This document shows, piece after piece, positions 59,957 to 64,000 of a stretch of 64,000 bases of DNA (position 1 is the stretch's first letter; each line of letters opens with the position of its first letter). The translations under genes were made by a program, and so were the position numbers. The notes beneath the pieces are model-generated. The model was not told where the DNA came from. It ran no database searches and worked only from the letters and a program-made list of their open reading frames with translations. The DNA comes from Bordetella ansorpii (GTDB taxonomy: Bacteria; Pseudomonadota; Gammaproteobacteria; Burkholderiales; Burkholderiaceae_B): positions 62,001 to 126,000 of the forward strand of contig NZ_FKIF01000009.1 of the NCBI RefSeq assembly GCF_900078705.1. Direction: 5' to 3'.

Positions 59957-60892
59957 TCAGTTTCCATGGACCGCGGCGAGGGCGGCGTCGAGGGAGGCGG
60001 GATCGGTGATCGACATGCCGACCAGGTCGGAATCGATGCGCTTGGTCAGGCCCGCCAGCACCTTGCCGGGACCGCATTCGATGACGTGCGTGACGCCCTG
60101 CCGCTTCATGGCCTGCAGCGTTTCGACCCAGCGTACAGGATTCCACGCCTGGCGCACCAGCGCATCGCGGATGGCGTCCGGCTCGGCGGGCTGCGCCACG
60201 TCGACGTTGTTCAGGACGGGCACGGCGGGCGCCTGCAGGGCGCTGTTGGCCAGGGCGCCGGCCAGCACGTCGGCAGCCGGCTTGAGCAGGCTGGAGTGGA
60301 ATGGCGCGGAGACCTGCAGCAGCAGCGCGCGCTTGGCGCCGGCAGCCTTCGCAGCCTCGCAGGCGCGCTCGACCGCGGCCTTGTGGCCGGCGATGACGAC
60401 CTGCGCGGGCGCGTTGAAATTGACGGCCTCGACGACCTCGCCTTGCGCCGATTGGGCGCAGGCGGCGCGCACGGCGTCGTCATCCAGGCCCAGGATGGCC
60501 GCCATGGCGCCGGTGCCCACGGGCACGGCGGTCTGCATGGCGTCGGCGCGGATGCGCACCAGGCGCACGGCGTCTTCCAGCGCCAGCGCGCCGGCGGCGG
60601 TCAGCGCGGCGTACTCGCCCAGGCTGTGGCCCGCCACGATGTCGGGCATGCGGCCGCCGGCGGCGCGCCAGGCCTCGAAACACGCCACGCCCGCGGCCAG
60701 CATGGCGGGCTGCGTGTTGGTGGTGAGGTTGAGCTGTTCGGCGGGCCCCTGCGCGATCAGCGCGGCCAGGTCCTGGCCGAGCGCGGCGCCCGCGCGGGCG
60801 ACCACGTCGGCCACCGCGGCATTGCCGGCCCAGGCATCGAGCATGCCGACCGATTGGGAACCCTGTCCGGGAAAAACAAACGCGATTTTCAT
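59957..60892 (-). CDS. fabD: Malonyl CoA-acyl carrier protein transacylase
   Basis: A 311-residue acyltransferase that loads malonyl groups on ACP. N-terminal FVFPGQGSQSVGM, nucleophile S90 in AGHSLGEYAAL, His in SAPFHSSLL. Lies 77 bp after fabH and directly before fabG. Confidence 0.96.
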   Translation of the reverse strand: MKIAFVFPGQGSQSVGMLDAWAGNAAVADVVARAGAALGQDLAALIAQGPAEQLNLTTNTQPAMLAAGVACFEAWRAAGGRMPDIVAGHSLGEYAALTAAGALALEDAVRLVRIRADAMQTAVPVGTGAMAAILGLDDDAVRAACAQSAQGEVVEAVNFNAPAQVVIAGHKAAVERACEAAKAAGAKRALLLQVSAPFHSSLLKPAADVLAGALANSALQAPAVPVLNNVDVAQPAEPDAIRDALVRQAWNPVRWVETLQAMKRQGVTHVIECGPGKVLAGLTKRIDSDLVGMSITDPASLDAALAAVHGN

Positions 60893-60969
60893 ATGGATCT
60901 ATAACGATTGCGTTCTGGTACTGGCGGGGCGATACGGTCCATGCGGGCCGTCACCACACGGCGGGCGCG

Positions 60970-61956
60970 CTACATGCGCGCCAGCACCGATCCCCAGGTG
61001 AAGCCGCCGCCCACGCCTTGCATCAGCACGAGTTGGCCGGGCTGGACGCGGCCGTCGCGACGCGCGGCATCCAGGGCCAGCGGCACGCTGGCGGCGGAAG
61101 TGTTGGCATGGCGGTCGACCGTGACGACCACCCTGTCGGCGGGCATGTCGAGCTTGCGCGCCAGGAAATTGAGGATGCGCACGTTGGCCTGGTGCGGCAC
61201 CAGCCAATCGATGTCCCGCACGTCGACGCCGGCCTCGGCGCAGACGGCGCGCGCCGAGCGGTCGAGCACCGTGACGGCCTGCTTGAAGACGGCCTGGCCG
61301 TCCATGCGCAGGAAAGGATCGCCGGTGACGTCGCCATAGGCCACATTGCCCGCGGCGCACAGGATCTTGGTCAGGCTGCCGTCGGCATGCAGTTGCGCGG
61401 ACAGGATGCCGGGCTCGGCTGAAGCCTTCAGCACCACGGCGCCGGCGCCGTCGCCGAACAGCACGCAGGTGCTGCGGTCGTTCCAGTCGAGGATGCGCGA
61501 GAAGACTTCGGCGCCGATGACCAACGCGCAACGCGCGCGCCCGGCGCGGATGAAGCTGTCGGCCGTAGTCAGGGCATACACGAAGCCGCTGCACACCGCC
61601 TGGACGTCGAACGCGGCGGACCCGGCGGCGCCCAGGTTGGCCTGCACCAGGCAGGCCGTGCTGGGGAAGACGAAATCGGGCGTCGAGGTGGCGACGATGA
61701 TCAGGTCGACCTCGGATGCCTCGACGCCGGCGTCCCGCAGGGCGCGGCGCGCGGCCTCGGTGGCCAGCACGCTGGTGGTGACGCCGCGCTCGGCCAGATG
61801 GCGTTGCCGGATGCCGGTGCGCTCGACGATCCACTGATCGGAAGTGGCGATGTCGCGCGTGGCCAGCTCGGCCGCCAACTCGTCGTTGGACACCACGCGC
61901 TCGGGCAGGTAGCCGCCCGAGCCGGCGATGGTGGAATACGTCATGGGAATACTCAT
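60970..61956 (-). CDS. fabH: 3-oxoacyl-[acyl-carrier-protein] synthase III
   Basis: A 328-residue initiating condensing enzyme (acetyl-CoA plus malonyl-ACP). Catalytic C122 in [11 protein letters not shown]255 in VPHQANVRI and N285 in [14 protein letters not shown]. The ATG at 61956 shares a base with the plsX stop (TGATG) and has AGGGGG upstream; an internal ATG at 61944 is weaker. Confidence 0.96.
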   Translation of the reverse strand: MSIPMTYSTIAGSGGYLPERVVSNDELAAELATRDIATSDQWIVERTGIRQRHLAERGVTTSVLATEAARRALRDAGVEASEVDLIIVATSTPDFVFPSTACLVQANLGAAGSAAFDVQAVCSGFVYALTTADSFIRAGRARCALVIGAEVFSRILDWNDRSTCVLFGDGAGAVVLKASAEPGILSAQLHADGSLTKILCAAGNVAYGDVTGDPFLRMDGQAVFKQAVTVLDRSARAVCAEAGVDVRDIDWLVPHQANVRILNFLARKLDMPADRVVVTVDRHANTSAASVPLALDAARRDGRVQPGQLVLMQGVGGGFTWGSVLARM

Positions 61957-63011
61957 CAGGCGGTGCCCCCTGCCGCGCCGGGCGCAGCCTCGCCCGATTG
62001 AACGCGCATGGTTATCTGAGCCACGGCGCGTGCCGTGCGTTCCAGCAGTTTACTTGCCACGGCCTCGCGCGCGCGCTGCAGGGCAAAGCCGTATGCATAC
62101 ACGTCCGCGGAACCATGGCTCTTGATGACGACGCCGCGCAGGCCAAGCAGCGCGGCGCCGTTGTAGCGCCGGTTATCGACGCGCTGGCGCAGCCGGTTGA
62201 GCACCGGCGTGGCGAAGACGCCGGCCAGCAGCGTGATGACATTGCGCTTGAATTCTTCGCGGATGACGCTGGACAGCATCTTCGCGAGACCTTCGACCGA
62301 CTTCAGGACCACGTTGCCGACGAAGCCGTCGCAGACCACGACGTCGACGCTGCCCTTGAAGATGTCGTTGCCTTCGACGTTGCCGTAGAAGTTCAACGGA
62401 CTGGCGCGCAGCAGCTCGGCCGCCTCTTTGACGACCTCGTTGCCCTTGATGACTTCCTCGCCGATGTTCAGCAGGCCCACCGAAGGACTCTCGCGGTGAT
62501 CCAGCGTCTGCGCCAGCGCGGTCCCCATGATGGCGAACTGCAGCAGGTGCTCGGCGGTACAGTCGACGTTGGCCCCCAGGTCGAGCATCGTGGTGGCACG
62601 GCCCGTCTGGTTGGGGATCGACGTGGCGATCGCCGGACGATCGATGCCGTCCAGCGTCTTGAGCACATAGCGCGATATCGCCATCCATGCGCCGGTGTTG
62701 CCCGCGGAGATGCAGGCGTCGGCCCGCCCGTCCTTGACCGCCTGGGCGGCCAGGCGCATGGACGAATCGCGCTTGCGGCGCAAGGCGACCTCGACCGGGT
62801 CGTCCATTTCGACGACCTCGGAAGCAGGCACGATTTCCAGGCGTTCGCGCGGGGCGTTGCGATGCTGCGCCAGCGCAGCCTCGATGGCATCGGGCAAGCC
62901 CACCAGCAGCAACCGGGTATCCGGAAACTGCTGAGCGAATTCGACCGCGGCCGGGATGGTGACGGGCAAGCCGGCGTCGCCGCCCATGCAGTCTATGGCG
63001 ATGCGTATCAC
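61956..63011 (-). CDS. plsX: Phosphate acyltransferase PlsX
   Basis: A 351-residue enzyme making acyl-phosphate from acyl-ACP for phospholipid synthesis. Typical [11 protein letters not shown] start, [31 protein letters not shown], and [17 protein letters not shown]. Overlaps fabH by one base. Follows rpmF by 52 bp, the standard rpmF-plsX-fabH order. Confidence 0.96.
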   Translation of the reverse strand: MIRIAIDCMGGDAGLPVTIPAAVEFAQQFPDTRLLLVGLPDAIEAALAQHRNAPRERLEIVPASEVVEMDDPVEVALRRKRDSSMRLAAQAVKDGRADACISAGNTGAWMAISRYVLKTLDGIDRPAIATSIPNQTGRATTMLDLGANVDCTAEHLLQFAIMGTALAQTLDHRESPSVGLLNIGEEVIKGNEVVKEAAELLRASPLNFYGNVEGNDIFKGSVDVVVCDGFVGNVVLKSVEGLAKMLSSVIREEFKRNVITLLAGVFATPVLNRLRQRVDNRRYNGAALLGLRGVVIKSHGSADVYAYGFALQRAREAVASKLLERTARAVAQITMRVQSGEAAPGAAGGTA

Positions 63012-63063
63012 GGGTGAGGGGTCAGCACTCGTCAGCGGGCGCAGGGCGAACGCGTCCAGGACT

Positions 63064-63246
63064 TTATTCGTCAGCCTTGGTCTTCAGAACCTTGCGGCCG
63101 CGGTAGAAGCCGTTGGGGCTGATGTGGTGACGCAGGTGCGTTTCGCCCGTGTTCGGCTCGATGGCGGTCGGGGGATTGACCAGGAAATCGTGCGAGCGGT
63201 GCATGCCGCGCTTGGACGGGGACTTCTTGTTTTGTTGAACAGCCAT
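63064..63246 (-). CDS. rpmF: 50S ribosomal protein L32
   Basis: A 60-residue protein: [20 protein letters not shown], then [20 protein letters not shown]. It has no cysteine, so it is a zinc-independent L32. Between yceD and plsX as in E. coli. Confidence 0.96.
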   Translation of the reverse strand: MAVQQNKKSPSKRGMHRSHDFLVNPPTAIEPNTGETHLRHHISPNGFYRGRKVLKTKADE

Positions 63247-63303
63247 GATGACTCCTAGAAACGGGGCGCATTGTACGCGATGCGGCCCGATGTTGATCTA
63301 ACG

Positions 63304-63885
63304 CTACGGTTTGCGCTTGAGCTGCTCGAGCACCGCGAACGGTGAAGGGCGCTCGATGGCGGGCTCTTGCGAAGCGTCGCCGGCTCCGGCCTGGCCCGGG
63401 CACACATCATGCCTGGGCACATAGGGGACGTTCAAAATCAGCTCGTCCTCGACCTGGGCCAACAGGTCGAAATGCCGCGAACCCACCACCTTGTCGGGAT
63501 AGTCCTCGGCAAAATTCTCATCGTCTTCTTGCGGGGCGCCCAGCTCGTCGTCCAGGTCATCCTCGGATTCGACCAGCTGCAGCGTGCATTGCGCATCGAC
63601 GGGATGCGTGAACGGCGCGCCACAGCGCTGGCATTCCAGCACCAGGCCGGCACGCACGTGCACATGCAGCAGCGGCTGGCCGGAAACGACGCCCGTCTTG
63701 GCGGTGCCCAGGCCGGTCGCGCCCCGCACTTCCCAGTGCGCCAGGCCGGCTTCACCCGTCGCCTGTTCTGGCAGGCCATCCACCAGGCGCGACAGGCGCA
63801 CCAGCGCAATGCTACCCTGCAATGCTTTACCTTGGCTGACCAGGGCGTAGACATCGACACGACGGGGATCGAAATCGTCTTTCAT
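63304..63885 (-). CDS. yceD: YceD family protein (DUF177)
   Basis: A 193-residue protein of the YceD/large-ribosomal-RNA accumulation family; homologues are needed for 23S rRNA accumulation. CQRC (about residues 87-90) is the conserved Cys pair, followed by the acidic segment VESEDDLDDELGAPQEDDENFAEDYPD and the DLLAQVEDELILNVPYVPRH block. Start ATG 63885. Divergent from the maf-like gene at the edge. Confidence 0.9.
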   Translation of the reverse strand: MKDDFDPRRVDVYALVSQGKALQGSIALVRLSRLVDGLPEQATGEAGLAHWEVRGATGLGTAKTGVVSGQPLLHVHVRAGLVLECQRCGAPFTHPVDAQCTLQLVESEDDLDDELGAPQEDDENFAEDYPDKVVGSRHFDLLAQVEDELILNVPYVPRHDVCPGQAGAGDASQEPAIERPSPFAVLEQLKRKP

Positions 63886-63961
63886 TCCCGCTCTCCCTGT
63901 CCTATTCAGATCACTACCGCCCACGGACGCACAACGCCACACAGCCGCCTTGCGCAACAAC

Positions 63962-64000
63962 ATGCCCGAACGCATCACGCCCGCATCACGAGCCCGTATC
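63962..64000 (+). CDS. Possible start of a Maf-like nucleotide pyrophosphatase (cut by window end)
   Basis: Only 13 codons (MPERITPASRARI) are visible before the edge. The call rests on position: in E. coli and relatives a maf gene (yceF) is divergent from yceD-rpmF-plsX. No diagnostic motif is in view. Confidence 0.35.
   Translation, partial: MPERITPASRARI

Overview
The window looks like the chromosome of a high-GC betaproteobacterium of the Alcaligenaceae, most likely Achromobacter or Bordetella. The main support is the right-hand core: yceD-rpmF-plsX-fabH-fabD-fabG-acpP-fabF, then rpoE-rseA-rseB-mucD, lepA-lepB-rnc-era-recO, with pepA-holC and lptF beside it. The left 37.9 kb is accessory DNA.

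Accessory DNA. (1) 1-9,873 is the integrase end of a first integrative element (island 1; it continues off the left edge): XRE regulator, DUF736, a GNAT acetyltransferase, ParB, DUF932, a zinc-ribbon protein, RadC, a DUF1016 nuclease and a tyrosine integrase. (2) 10,069-10,401 is a tRNA-Leu(CAA) gene split by a 248-nt group I intron. A truncated P4-type integrase and a truncated ABC exporter follow it. (3) 11,948-18,040 is a catabolic operon: TrmB-like regulator, NitT/TauT-type ABC transporter (permease, ATPase, Tat-type binding protein), nitrile hydratase alpha and beta, and an amidase. It reads as uptake of a nitrile and its conversion to amide, then acid plus ammonia. A LysR remnant ends it. 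(4) about 18,471-37,888 is a second element of the same family (island 2) in the same orientation. It carries TraF-like peptidase, DUF2840, RHH protein, ParA, an iteron origin, RepA, AlpA-like HTH, DUF2285, DUF2958, XRE, a two-gene TIR module, DUF736, a membrane protein, ParB, DUF932, an AraC/LysE/LysE/LysR cassette, RadC, DUF1016 and integrase. No conjugation genes beyond the TraF-like protein are present, so island 2 looks truncated at its left side.

The two islands share a backbone but differ in cargo at four fixed slots. Their intergenic regions are built from recurring structured modules, and one leader looks better conserved than the neighbouring genes. The integrase end of island 2 lies in the A/T tract of the cysB-like gene's terminator.

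Chromosomal part. cysB-type regulator, mmsA, a livK-like binding protein divergent from a LysR gene with a perfect 22-bp palindrome, lptF divergent from pepA, holC, DUF2486 and a BI-1 membrane protein. Then a long leftward series of tightly packed genes covers DNA repair, RNA processing, secretion, the sigma-E envelope stress system and fatty acid/phospholipid synthesis, ending at the start of a divergent maf-like gene.

The items most worth following up are the TIR two-gene module, the intron-bearing tRNA-Leu, the nitrile hydratase operon with its twin AGTCGG/CCGACT operators, and the repeated non-coding modules.
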